NCBI GenBank assembly: GCA_037178675.1
Contig: JAYMGJ010000680.1
Span: forward strand, 62,001-126,000
DNA: 64,000 nt
Direction: 5' to 3'
Origin: Scleroderma bovista
Taxonomy: Eukaryota > Basidiomycota > Agaricomycetes > Boletales > Sclerodermataceae
The notes below the pieces were generated by a model, which worked only from the letters and a program-made list of their open reading frames with translations, was not told the origin of the DNA and did not search any database. Below, piece after piece: positions 46,340-58,517 of this stretch. Position numbers and translations under genes: made by a program. The first letter of the stretch is position 1; the number at the start of each line of letters is the position of its first letter.

Positions 46340-48742
46340 TCAAACTCGAGGGACTCCCTGGACGACCCTCGGATATTTCTCTGCAATCATCTGTCACAAG
46401 TAAACTCGCTTCATTCAAGTGAAAATGTATACTCAAAGAAACTTACAGCAAAGAGAGCAGGTGCACGCATCGCTAGTACTTGTGGGTCTTCCGCAAGTCC
46501 GACGAAACTAGGATCATAATCAACACTAAATCAGTGGCGATGACAATTGAAAAGAGCGCCTACATCGTTGACACGCCGGCTTCAATTGCAGAAGATAATG
46601 TGAGGGCTGTAAAGGCACCTCGGATCAGAGCAGACCACCTGTTATAGCTTGGTTCGACTTACAACATTGCAATCCGATCAAAAAGGCAAATAAAACCACA
46701 GGGGCCGTGTACTGTCCGTCGGCGTTATACGATGGATGTGTGACTAAACGCAAACAAGTCAACAGGTGTCACTATAGGCTAAATCAGAATACCAACGTCG
46801 CAAGTACAGGTATGCGAATAATGAGCAGAGCAGTCCTATGACGTAGGCGCCAAATATCAAAGCTGGCATTACATGAGATTCCCTTCATGTGAAAATAACC
46901 TGGCACATACTAGTTCCAACAAGCGAATCGTTGACAAGGGCATCGATGCCTGAACGTACAAGACTTGAAGATTTCCAACAAACTCGGAAGCAGGGAACAT
47001 TACCTCGATCTCGAAAGAGTCTAAATGTGTCCTTCGCTGCTTTGAGATATGTCTTTCCATACAGTGCTGTCGGGTGTTAGCAGCAGAAACAAGTAAATCA
47101 TTCTGTAATGTACCAATTTCGATGTAAGCATATCTGTTGAAGTACTCAACCATGCTTTCAATGCAACCGACGAACAACTCGGCACAACACGCAAGGCATG
47201 CCTCAACAGCTTGATAACTCGTTTATTGGATGTTTACAAAAGGTGAAGCATCGGACTTACGACTTCCTTCTTGACTAGCATTGTTCCTCGCAACATTCAG
47301 GAGAAGGCGAATTAGTTCAAGAATGGTGACGATCAGAGATCCAAATGCGATGGAGCCGAGGGAAATAGTAGATGCACGGGCGAATGCACTGAGAGTAGGG
47401 TGCCTTGGCTGTAACGCCATGTGAGACATGATGCTAAGACGGTTAAGGCTGATGAAGCATCACCATTTGCCCAAATTCACGAGGCCCGAAATAGTACCAG
47501 CCTGTAGCAAAATAATCAGCCCTTATTATTAGTCGTTCGTAGCAACGACCACCCACATCCGTAAGGTCCGCCTGCGAGAGTGGCCAAGGCGACGTTCCCG
47601 ATGATTTGCGATGTCCACAGGTAGGAAAAGACCGAGTAGATTAAAAGCCCAGTTACCTTGGCGGATGAACATGATGACGCAGTGCCACAGCCTGCATGGA
47701 TACATGAATGTGTGGAGTAAGATATCTCCATATGTGCTTACTTGGATTTCCCGGTGTCCACTTGCCATATCTATGAATAGATGACATGAACGATACCAGA
47801 ACCACACGTCTCGACTCACATGGCAATGGCTGTAAAAGTAAACCAACTGATGTGCTACACACTCAATGCAGCCTGCAACAAAAGTGCAATGAATGCCACA
47901 AAATAGACACTAAGATGATGCTTGGAAACATCCATAACGACTTGAAGGAGTAGAGATGCAAGCGGGATGCGAGCCCTGAATCCGAAGTACGCAAGTACTG
48001 ATACTAGGGCAATGATGGTGAAGATGATGGCAGCGGCTGTAGCCATGTAGCATTAAAATACGCGTCTGGAAAGTCAGAATGACAGCCGTACAATAGTATC
48101 CGATGATCCAATAGTATACGCAGATTGCGCTGCAAATGCCTTGAGCAAAGGGACGGTGAACGGAAAGGTCACCTACATATTCGACGCGATTGCTAGCACG
48201 AGAGTAATGTGCATTATCACACGAGTGAAAGCGCGCGTCAACATGAGATAGCTAACAGATAGCAGAAGACCAGCAACCGTCACTAATAATAGCAGATAGA
48301 CCGTATGCCTGGTGACAGGAGAAGGACTTGAGCAGTCGTGGATGGAGGGTGTTGCGCTTTACTGACCAGTTGAGGGTTACAGCACTCCCGCTCTCACCAT
48401 TACCTCCAACACCACCCCCTAGACCCCCGATTTTGATCCATCCGTTGATAGCGATGGCTGAGAGTGCCGCAAAACCCAGCAGCTGAGAATGGTGTTAATC
48501 AGCGATTAGCTGGACAAGTTATCGCCGCCGACCTGCAGGATGAACAGCACCAAGAATATTGGATCGTTCACTCTCTTCTTCGGCTGAAAGCGCCCACCTT
48601 CGTAGGGTGACTTGGTGTCCTCGTTGAATTGGGGTGGTGGGTTAATAGGCTGAGCGTAAGGCTGCGAGTAGCCAGGAGAAGGACCTGGCGGCGCGAGCGA
48701 CTGGTAGCCCTGCTGGGCGCCCCACTGGTCGTCGTTGTACAT
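46340..48742 (-). CDS. PNS1: Choline-transporter-like protein Pns1 (with a possible in-frame stop)
   Basis: 18 exons: 48742-48533, 48482-48367, 48308-48177, 48129-48092, 48036-47863, 47829-47820, 47770-47742, 47691-47557, 47501-47464, 47408-47261, 47209-47114, 47066-47004, 46949-46911, 46862-46797, 46743-46663, 46606-46564, 46507-46447, 46390-46340; 509 residues. The N-terminus is Pro/Tyr-rich (YSQPYAQPINPPPQFNEDTK) then KPKKR-like FQPKKRVNDP. Conserved core: CVYYWIIGYY, RIPLASLLLQVVMDVSKHH, CGTASSCSSAKVTGL, FSYLWTSQIIGNVALATLAGGPYG, PRHPTLSAFARAS, CFVGCIE-like FVGCIESMVEYFNRYAYIEIA, and the end YPRVVQGVPRV. About ten membrane helices. At 47862-47850 the family residues SV and WF are separated by 12 bases with a TAG; the model avoids it with a 33-base intron (47830-47862). 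Confidence 0.82.
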
Positions 48743-49132
48743 TGCTACTTAGTGACCGACGTGGACAGAGAAACGGAGGTGTCCGGTTAGGCTGCAGCCA
48801 TATGTAATGAAGACGCCTGACCTGGGTGAGGCTGATTACATAATACAAGCAGAGAAGGTGGATTTACGTACAAAATTCCTGACTGGGTGGTCGAGTTTTC
48901 GATCGCAAACTTAGTCCTCTTCCACTTGCCCACTCTGCCCTCGGTCGACGGCGTACAACGACCAGACGTTGTTCTTCGCCGTGCAGCATACAAGCCACTG
49001 TCATACCCACCCACTCTTGCTGCGGGGACGAAGGCCTCAGTAACAGTGTCTGCAATCAATCACCTGCAACACAGGTCCTCTCATAAGGCGTCTTGGCTTG
49101 TGCGAACGCCCGCGAGCTCTTTTTTCTGGCTC
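48743..49132. promoter_or_regulatory. Divergent intergenic region
   Basis: 390 bases between PNS1 (minus) and the next plus-strand gene. The plus-strand frame of the downstream gene stays open back to 48887 but without an ATG, so some of it may be coding via an upstream exon. Confidence 0.4.
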
Positions 49133-51930
49133 ATGAGTGTATCCGTTGGTGGAATCAGCCTCCTTTCTCCATGGTCATCCTTATTCAGCTGGGATGATAC
49201 CCTCCATCCCAGGACCGGATTTAGATCCTTCGTCTGCGCACTGGTATTCATCACCGTTCTTCTCATCCTCGGTGAGCGTCATCGTTCCAATCGCGTAATG
49301 TGTGACATTAATTTTCCTCATCTCCCCTCCCTCGATACCCTTTCTCAATCACCCCGATGGACCATCGTTTCAAACACAACCATGATCAGCATATCTCACG
49401 AATCCCGCAGAAGCATCTTTCAGAACTTACCTCACCGAACAGTCTTTCCGCCAGCATCTAAGCCATCTTGAAGATCTCACTGACGACTCAGGTACCGACA
49501 TCGAATACACCTCTCCGTCTCGTGGCTCCGCCGCAGGCATCCCGTTGGATAGGGCCACACTTCCATTCCATTTCGCTAATCGTGCCTCCGTTTCGCTTCG
49601 CACACCAAAACATGTCCTCCACAGTTTTGGTATCTGTACCATTGCCACCACCCGCGGTGCTGCAGCCACCCGTGGCGGGCGCAGTGGTACCACATTAAAC
49701 GGCGTAGAACACGGCACACCCGTGGCTCTGGACACTTGGTTCATCGGCGCGTTCGGACATTGGTGGCGTGGTGGTATGGTTGATTCCTGGTGTTATGATG
49801 CTATAGTTCGTTCCAAAGACACTGAAGGCTGGAGTTCGGGTATCCTCGGTTTCAAAGCATCGGACAAGCTCAGCGAATACAACGGTATTTCGCGTCTACT
49901 ACTGATTTGAATGTACAAGTTCAGCTAAGCCAACTCTAGGTCTTTTTTTCCCAAAGTCTGGCCCATGCCCTCGTCTATTGCAGCGTGGTGTGCCACCCAA
50001 GCTGCGGAGCCGCGAGCGATCTGTACAAAGTACTGGCCTATTGCCAAGACGGAACTCTACCCCTCCGCCGCTTCCCAAGTCTGCATCGCTTCCTTTGCAC
50101 GCTGATCACCGTGTCCAGGAGCATTTACCAGGAGCATCTCATTCACCACCCCTTGGAGTCGAGCGCAGGCGGAGTGGCATCCACACCTCCCCAGTTGCAC
50201 TCCCCGTGTCTCGTACTTGTTCGGCATTAAGCGCATTGGATCATTCACCGGTCATCTCAGAGGTTCTCGAACAGATAGCGGTCGCCCAGGCATCCGTTAA
50301 TGACGTCAGGGCTCAATTGAAGGAAGCCCAAACTTCTGCCATACAGTCACATACCCAACTGGAAGCCGAACTCGACGAGCTTCGTGCGAGAAAGCGCGAA
50401 GAAGACCAAAAGAGAGCTGATAACAGGACACGGACAAAATCTTTGGAAGAAGCACGGCGCGTGGCAGAGACTCGGAAGCGGGAAGCTGAGAAAAAGCTAA
50501 AAGTTGCCCGAGGTACTAAAGCATCTGCCACTCGCCGCGTGGAAGAACTGGAGAGTGAAATAGGAAAGTTAAAACAGCGCCTTGATCGGGATCATGCAGC
50601 CCTCTCCACTCAACCTAGTGGTGCTGAAGAGGAGCAGAGGTTGTTATCTGAACTTGAAACCAAGAAAAAGGAAGTGCAGGTGGCGGAGGAGGTTGTTGCT
50701 GCTCTCAACGCTCGTGCTAGGGAGCTAGAGGAAAAGATCACGGAGGGCAAGGCGCGGCTCCGTAGTGCCGAAGAACTTGCCGCGAAAGGCGACGCCGTTC
50801 TTGGTACTTTCGGTGCTAACTACGATCAAATAGATGCACGTACTTGGTCTTCGGCCTATAACCCTTTCGACCTCCCAGCAGACATGGCTGCGGCTCTAGA
50901 ACCACAAGACAATCAAGGCGGGGTGCGGTCGGATTCGACGAATCCTCCGCACTCGCCAAACTCTGTGCGGCATTCCGCAGGGTCATTCTCTGGTTTCGGC
51001 GCTACCACCAACGAACCTACTGTTCCTCGAGTGAGGCCTTATTCTATTGACATACCTGTTCACCACGGCTCTATATCTCTGTCGACTTCTCAAGGCCTAG
51101 GTCATCACAGTTATCATCAGGCACCTGGTTTCATTCCCTTGGAGTCTCCGTCATCCGCATTTATTCCCAGCAGTCTCATCAGTGTACTCGACTCGCCTTC
51201 TGCGGATTGGAGGGGAAGTTTTCTCGGTGATGCTGAAGCAATGAATTTGTCCCCTGTCACGTTTTCTGCCCCTCTGTCCCCCGAATTGGATACCGACCTT
51301 GGTCCAGACGACGCGGGGCGTCACCCGCAACCTCAAAGTCACTCTGTCTATGGCCAAATGGTGGTACCGTATCGCACGAGCTCAGACCCCACTGTGAATG
51401 CTTCCGACGGCCTACAATCCAATCCCGCACTGAGCAGCACAGAAGTCGTGCCACGCAGGTGGTTCTCGACTTCTTCAAGGGAAAAACCGCGGAAGGGACT
51501 CAACCCTGACGCAAAAGTCTTTTGTCTTCCGAAACGTAAATTAGGTTCTTCTGGCACGGACACGAGCACGGACATGAATACGCTACCCTCATACAGCACA
51601 CTCAAACCAGCTGGGCTCATGTCTGGTATCACTTCGACGCCTTCTGCTCTACTTCGTGCCTTCGCTCCGTCCCGGGCTGAACGCGAGGCTCTTCAACGGG
51701 CTCTCAGCGTGTCTACCAATACCAGTCTCGAGCTTCTTCCAAGCCTCAGCGACGTCGGGAGCATTCCTCCTTCGCCCCAGCACGTGCATACAGAGAGGGA
51801 AACGAGGAGCATCGGGGAGAAGGAGTGTTCGCTTCCTGCATGGTTGCAATCATTGCCATTGATCCGCAAACCGAACTTTAGCCCATGGGAAGACGAAGAT
51901 GCTGCGCCGATCGAACCAAAGGGAGTGTAA
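49133..51930 (+). CDS. Single-pass membrane and coiled-coil protein, uncharacterised
   Basis: Exons 49133-49271, 49411-49884, 49940-51930; about 867 residues; the 5' end and the 139-base first intron are uncertain. A hydrophobic helix CALVFITVLLIL lies near residue 40. Next come FRTYLTEQSFRQHLSHLEDLTDD, a compact region HFANRASVSLRTPKHVLHSF and WFIGAFGHWWRGGMVDSWCY, then a basic/Pro-rich linker, a long coiled coil (about residues 310-480: rich in E, K, R, A, e.g. LEEARRVAETRKREAEKKL), and a 350-residue disordered Ser/Pro region with LNPDAKVFCLPKRKL near the end. The join at 49884/49940 fuses two open frames that would otherwise be taken as two genes. Function unknown. Confidence 0.65.
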
Positions 51931-52220
51931 TGTGGTGTTGGATGGTGGAGCGCTCGCTACTGGTAGCGGTCAGCGTTGTAACTCAGGTAGGGGGTCGGGG
52001 GAGATCAGAACAGAGGCGTTGTGGACGAGGCCCGAGTCTACTTTCCAGTTATCCCTGCGTGTGTCCCAAATACGTGAATATATGAAATTGTTGTTGTGCC
52101 GTAGGAGACCCTTTTTTCAACGCACGAGTAACATTACTAGAGCATCATGAGCATTTCACGGAAAATGTAAGGTAAGTTGTAAACACAATAGTAAAAATCT
52201 ACCCGCGAGTAGCAATGATA
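51931..52220. other. Intergenic stretch between convergent genes
   Basis: 290 bases between two 3' ends; nothing recognisable. Confidence 0.4.
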
Positions 52221-53889
52221 TTAGAGTATGTCATCTTGAGATGGTGGTTTGTGGGTTGCTACGTATCTTCGCAGGTCCTGCGAGAGGGTATAGCCACACT
52301 GACCCAACTCCGTCAAGGCCAACGCATATCGCGAATCACCCGCAACAACACAGGTTCGAATAATAGCTTCGTATACCCGTAAAGGCGGCAAGAACTTCTG
52401 CGCTTTCATTTCCTCCAGGTAAAAGAATGCGTCCTCGTAGGTTGGCTGTGTTAGACAGAGCAGGATGATTCGCTCATATGTCAGAGCATTTGGACGAATC
52501 CCGGCCTGTTTTAAATCCAGGAGTAACTTGTCCCCAAGTCCCCGGTGCTTCGCATCGATACAGCCACGTAAGAGGAGGTTATAAGTCTCGATATCTGGCT
52601 TGCTAGCGTAGTCGTTGAACGTCTTGTATGCACCTATCGCACGTTGGAGATCTCCGAGCGTAATCGACGCATCGATAATGGCATTAATGGCGGCCGCATC
52701 GATGCTGTGGCCCTCATCCCGTAGCCCATCCAGAATCTTCCATGTTCTATCGACTCGGTCAATGTCGTTCTTCAGAAGGTTCGATATTGGCTGGACGGTT
52801 TCTGGGCGCGGCACAATGCCATTGCTCCGCAGTAGGTGCAGTGTACCAAATGCCTCCTTCAACTTTCCGGCGCTGGAAAATGCTTCGAGAAGAGGGGCAA
52901 AGTGATACTCTTGCCATTCAACACCGATTGAACGCAGGACGCGAATTGTGTCTGTGGCGAGGTCGGCTAGGCCATGACGGGCGCAGGTATGAAGAACAGC
53001 AATGCAGGCGCCCTCATCTGGAGTGAGGTTTAGTTCATGAACGGCCTTTTCCCAACATTTCTGGACTCCATCCGCCTGCAGTAATATCAGCTTCTCAGTT
53101 CGACCACTGGCTACCAGGAAAATAGACAACTGACATAAAGCAATTCCGCGGAAGATATAAGGCAAGCCATCCACGTCTCCCCGTCGATTCTACGAACGGA
53201 GTGGACTTCGAAATTCTGTGCTAGATCGATTGCAAGTCTTGGAAAGTACAGATCAGCGGCTAGCTTAATGACATCCTGGGTGGCTGTCAGATCCGGTGGA
53301 AAACCACGTTTAGCCATCTCGTGCATGACTTGTAGAGCGAGCTCAACGCCTTCGGTAGCTGTTATTCGCTTGATGATAAGAGCATATGTTTGCTCGTTCG
53401 GTGGAAACCCTTGCTCAGCCATTTTTTCCAATGTTTCCCATGTAGGTTCGAGGGGTGACCGTCTTAGGGCCTGGAGGACGTCAGGTTTCGTGGCACACCT
53501 GTGAGAAGATGGGTACCTACATGGAGAATGTGGTGATATGACTGCCGATCAGGTGAAATGCCCATGGCATGCATATCGTCGACGACAGCCCAAGCCTCCA
53601 GAGGTAACCCTTCTTCCGCAATGCAAGCAAGCAGCGAATTATATATGACGATGTCTGGCTTTACACGTTCCCTTTTCATCTCCCGTACCAGGCGAAGACA
53701 AGGGATCAGTCGTCTCGTTCCCTTCGCATGACTGATGGCCTCATATTGGCACCGGGCCAGCTGAGTTACTGATCCTCGAAATGTATTGTCCTGGTTGAAA
53801 GCCCAAGGTGTGATCTTTGAAGGTGCCGCCATCGTACTAGAGAACCGGCATTGACAAGTCCGGAGTGCTGTTTGCATAGTGAGCTTCAT
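52221..53889 (-). CDS. Mitochondrial PPR protein
   Basis: Exons 53889-53521, 53470-53135, 53075-52221; 519 residues (515 if ATG 53877 is used). The N-terminus (MQTALRTCQCRFSST) looks like a mitochondrial presequence. Repeated 35-residue helical pairs of PPR type cover the protein: PDIVIYNSLLACIAEEGL, PPNEQTYALIIKRI, PDEGACIAVLHTCARHGL, PDIETYNLLLRGCIDAKH, PNALTYERIILLCLTQPT, PPLRVYEAIIRTCVVAGD. Such proteins bind organellar RNA in a base-specific way and act in processing or translation. The first intron is taken as 50 bases (53471-53520); a 22-base reading would break the frame of the next repeat. Diverges from RAD21 over 299 bases. Confidence 0.87.
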
Positions 53890-54188
53890 TGACCATCTCC
53901 TGCATACGAACATACCCCGGCCGGAAAAAAACGTATCCTGCAACAGATACGACAGCGATGGGGAAACGGGCGATCGCCGCTGCCCGCGTTTGAGGGCATT
54001 CCGACACGTCGAGGTCAACATATTCTGTTCTGCAGGAGTCTCGGGTGGAGAGACCCCTCCGACGCAAATACGACATAACAAACATATGCCACCGCAATTG
54101 TCCATGAACAACTTATCTTCTTCCCCTGGGTTTGGCTACCAGTGGACTTACATTTCTTGGTTGCATTTCTTGTTCTTGACTGTACAAC

Positions 54189-56475
54189 ATGGTGAGTGGC
54201 ACCCCTGTTTTCTTGGCGCCTTGATCCTGAACGCAGTGCAGTTCTACTCAGAGGCCATACTGTCGCGTCGCGGCCCCTTGGCTAAAGTATGGCTTGCCGC
54301 GCACATGGAGCGCAAGCTCTCGAAAACGCAGACTCTACAGACAGATATCGAGCAGGCTGCAGGTAAGCATTCTATACCATGGCGTATGAAAGCTCGTTCT
54401 CAACACCACGCTAGATGCGATTATGGGACAGGAAGTTGAAGTTATGGCGCTTCGTCTCAGCGGGCAACTATTGCTGGGTGTCGTCAGAATCTACAGTAGG
54501 AAGGCAAAATACCTCCTAGACGACTGCAATGAAGCTCTACTGAAGATCAAAATGGTGCGTGCCTCCTAGCGTTGTGTCATCTACACTAGGTATGACTTCT
54601 GTTTTTCAGGCATTTCGCCCAGGAGTTGTCGACATGTCAGAAGACCAATTGGCTGTAAACCGCAATGCAATCACGCTTCAGGGCGGTACCTTGGACTTGG
54701 ACGTCCTTATTCCCGACATTAACTGGTCAAGTGCCATCTTTCGCCTTCCACGTGGCTTTACTTATACCTCTGCAGGGACATTGACTTTGAGGACCGAATT
54801 GCAGAACCACAGGGCCACCACGTCGCACGCCAAGCGGATGTCACCCTTCAAACAGCGGAGGATTTCCAACTCGACCTGGATGATCCAGGCTACGGGTTTG
54901 ACCTTGGTCCCTCTGATGGCATAGGCTCACAAGACTTTGGTGAGCTGGACCTTGGCCTTGATTTCGGTGATGGTCCAGTCAGTGCCGTCGACGGAAGCGT
55001 AGAAATTGGGCGTGACGCACCAACACCACGGAGTGCAAGGGAGTCTCTGGATTCGAGAGTGATGGCTCATGGTATGGAGAAAGACATGGATATCTTCTCG
55101 CATGCTAGCAGGGCACCTTCTGAACACAGGTTCGGCGCGGATATGGATGTCGACATGGCCTTTGGCCCCGACACCGGTATGGATATTGATCTAGGCTTGG
55201 ATTTCGGTGACGGTCCCTTGAGTGAACGAGAGAAGACCCCCGGCCAGACAAGATCACCGTCGCGAATGTGTAAGCCTTAAATATATGTTTTCTTTGATTA
55301 TCGTTGAGATCCTTTAAGCATCTCCACTTACCGAGCCTCCACAAACGCCACCGCCGGACTTTCAGCTTACTCCACGTGCCACAGAGACATTTCCCGAAGG
55401 CGAAGTTGATGCAGAGGCTCCCAAAGTTAAACGAAAACCCAAGGAAAAGAAACAAATCATTGACGCGGTCATCGAACTGACAGACGGGCCTGGAGGTAGA
55501 GGTAGAGGTGGCAGGGGCTTTGGCCCCCCAGTTGTCAGGGACGTTAGCGATATCCTAACTGAGCAACGTTTCCTGCCTCGCTCTTCGATGGTGATGCGTC
55601 TCATGGAAATCCGAGAGGATCCTCTGGCGCATTTCCTCCCTACCAAGGTTACCCCTGAAGGAACGTATCTTTGTGTTGGTCCGCCGGGATTGGTACCTGA
55701 ATTAAACGATCTGTTTATGCGTCCGGTGCAGACTGCACCGGCTCCCAAGAAGAGGGGCGCTTCTCCAGAGAAAAGAGACAGGAAGAAGCCGAGAGTGGAT
55801 GGTAGTTTACACGAGGACGAAGAAGTTGAACAGGGCCGACGCGACCAGAGCGTGGCGCCGAGCATCGGAGTAGCCGGTGAGGCGCTCGGTCGTCGCGCGA
55901 GCCTTGTACCCGATGGTGGCTTCGACTTTGCGGACATGACTGGTGGGGTGGATGACTTCCAGTTGGATGTTCCTGGCGAATTCCCCGTAGCTCAAGAGGA
56001 TCTCGGAACCGACCGCGCCAGGAGTGTTGCCCCGTCAGAGCTAACGCGTCTTTCTACGCCGGCAGTTGATGGCGAAGAAGGAGATGAAAGTTATGCGGAC
56101 CTTACCTGTCCCATCGCTGCCTTTGACACTCGGCCTACACCATCATCCCAATCTCAGGAAACGGAAGGCGATAGTGAGAGCAAAGGCTATAGCAAGAATA
56201 CCGTGAAAGCACTTGGACTTATACGTCAGGAACTACAGCCCACAGACGATGGCGAGGGTCGCGTGATGAGCTTTGCTAAAATGTCACAAAAGGCATCAAG
56301 GCGAGCTGCATCCGCATTCTTCTTCGAATTGCTTGTTTTGGGTACGCGCGACTGTATCAAGCTCTCACAGAATTCTCCGTTCGAGAACATAGAGATCCGG
56401 GCCAAGAATAGGCTCTGGGAATATCAAGGGGGGAGTTCTTTGGGGCGATCCACTGGATCTGCCGTGGGTGCATAG
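54189..56475 (+). CDS. RAD21: Cohesin kleisin subunit RAD21/SCC1
   Basis: Exons 54189-54191, 54242-54362, 54415-54554, 54610-54725, 54776-55269, 55319-56475; 676 residues. The first exon contributes only the ATG. N-terminal kleisin domain: [58 protein letters not shown], which binds Smc3. Central acidic region with two LDFGDGP-type repeats ([28 protein letters not shown]) and basic patches. C-terminal winged helix ending [18 protein letters not shown] and [13 protein letters not shown] binds the Smc1 head. Length fits fungal Scc1/Rad21. The donor at 55270 (GTAAGC) rather than 55268 keeps the frame. Confidence 0.94.
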
Positions 56476-57059
56476 TACGACCGGTATGTTTTCTTCACCA
56501 ATATCATCTTTGATTTTATGAGCACTAGACGGATTCATATTTACTCGATGTACGATCGTTCGTCATTGATTTATTTTGTTCTTTTGTCCGGTTGACTGCA
56601 TTATTTCGATGCATTTTGTAGCAGCACAATTCTCGTGTCCGTTCCATCCATTCCATATCATATTTCACTTATCCCTCTCTCTGCGGGCTGACGAAGTATT
56701 TTCACATGTCATCTACCATGTACATAGCAATGCCAAGTCTCAATCTTGACGTCATTGTCTTTAAAAAAGCTTGATCGTATCATGGCTGAAAAGCAAATCT
56801 CGTACAGATGAAAAACCCCTCTCCCACAACTCGGATTGCAACTGTCAGTAGGCTGTCGAAGATCAGACTCTGGTGTCTTCATTCGGTGAGTGCACCTTCA
56901 GAAACTTATCGTCCGCTTGATATGTTTACCGCCGTGGCGAATTGACAGAAATGGCCCCTGGTATATTGAGGTCACAGATTTCCCAAACTCCAATGACATC
57001 AGCATTGCTAGCAGAGAGGCTTTCAGCGAACGGGCCAAGTTGCATCGACGAGGTCACAG
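56476..57059. other. RAD21 3' flank, no gene
   Basis: 584 bases of AT-richer sequence; contains the RAD21 3' untranslated region. Small open frames from 56890 lead into the F-box relic but are broken. Confidence 0.4.
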
Positions 57060-57560
57060 GAGCTGTCCCTTCCCGGGCCCCATTCTATCCCATGCCGCCT
57101 GCCACCAGAATTATTGACTGCCATTTTTCTCGAATACGTGCAACAATACGAGAAATCCCCATTTTATACGACAGGGGTTCCGCCTTGGGTCAACGTTTCC
57201 TACGTCTGCCAGTACTGGCGTAGTGTCGCTCTAAACTGCGCTAACCTTTGGTCACATCTCTTTTTCGCATCATCAGGGTGGATGAATGAATTGCTCAGAA
57301 TGTCAAAAACTGTCCCCCTGATTATTCATCGATTTCTTTCAGAGTTCGAAACTAGGGAAAATCCGTTCCCCGGAGAAAGCACAAGCACTGGGGCATATGG
57401 AGCGCATCCGGGTCCTTTGGATTGATTGCTACTGTTCTACAGATGCCCTCAGCATCATCCTTGCTAGACTAACTGCAGCCGCACCATTACTGCGGTCACT
57501 TCACCTATCTACGTATGGCGACGGTGAAACTGATATCATAATACTCAAAAACACCGTCAT
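57060..57560 (+). pseudogene. F-box protein relic
   Basis: The plus strand reads LPPELLTAIFLEYVQQYEK (F-box helix) from about 57096, then VPPWVNVSYVCQYWRSVALNCANLWSHL (the usual second F-box half), then KTVPLIIHRF. Around 57372-57385 the frame shifts by one base and continues as MERIRVLWIDCYCSTDALSI and LTAAAPLLRSLHL, which is the leucine-rich part of agaricomycete F-box proteins. Upstream the expected N-terminal coiled coil is spread over two frames. The rest of the LRR is gone. Confidence 0.75.
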
Positions 57561-58030
57561 TTTTGTGTGGTTATGATTACATGACTCCACAAGAACTTTC
57601 CAATGAAAGGATGTCGACATTCCGTCGCTTGAACCTGCTGAAAGGCTCCATGTACGGTTGATTCTTGGCGAGGTGAGTGTTATGTACGTACATCAAGTCA
57701 ATCACAACGTATGCCTCTCCAAACAAAACGTTTCCACGAGTCTGACCTGTAATTGTATAGCTCATCCAGATCTAACACTTACAGCCAGTAACCTGAGATG
57801 GATTCGCGAACGATCAAAAGATTATGGATGGTCAGACAAGGACTTAGAGGGTTCATAAATATTTGAACAATATATTACACAGCTGCACTGTTTTCAGTGG
57901 ATATAAGTACAAGATAAACATTGGCAAGTAATCATATGCCTACTAAACCCTAGTCTGGTCACCAGACTAACTAAATCCCAGGATGAATTATTTGTTTCAT
58001 TATTCGTGTTCGAAACTACTCGCTAGGTGA

Positions 58031-58517
58031 TCAGGTGCGTGACGATGGCTTACGAGCGGGACGAAGAGCCAGGTCCTAGTGGGAAGCGTATCATAATTAG
58101 TTGTTCAACTCTAGGAACTCTACTTACCACAACCAGCGAGGACAAACTCAGCCGCCGTCGGGAAGTATCGAAAGATTGAGTGGCATAAATCGCGTTATTC
58201 AAGTTTTGCTTTCCGTTGGCGAGTTCCTGAAAACATGGGCGTTAGTGGAAGGCAAATGAGAACGTAGCTGAAGCCCCACGGAGTCAGAGTTGGCAGGTTG
58301 CAAGAAAGGCGCAGAAATCAAGGCGTGAGACGAGACAGTGTCGTTGTCAGTGACTTCCAAGGCGGCCTAATCAGCACACGGGTTGTCAGTGCTCTACAGA
58401 TGAAGTAAAAATAAGACTTACTATCGCTCTCTCGCGGGCAGAGGGCTTGACTCTTGGATACGGATGGAACCTGAGCAAGTAGGACGACCTGTAATTTGGG
58501 AGTTTGCCTGAGTCCAT
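58031..58517 (-). CDS. 108-residue orphan protein, paralogue B
   Basis: Exons 58517-58422, 58366-58280, 58226-58128, 58075-58031; 108 residues. MDSGKLPNYRSSYLLRFHPY and VKPSARERAI are almost the same as in paralogue A; the middle differs (SSHALISAPFLQPANSDS); the helix NLNNAIYATQSFD, RRRLSLSSLVV and C-terminal RKPSSRT match again. Exon sizes are 96, 87, 99 and 45 bases against 96, 84, 105 and 42. All introns here start with GT, including the third (58076-58127). Conserved ends with a variable middle, and many third-position changes, point to a gene under selection in both places. Function unknown. Confidence 0.75.

Noticed and set aside
49978..51930. Separate 650-codon gene
   Set aside because: The frame has no ATG at its head and joins exactly to the upstream exon through a 55-base intron; it is one gene.
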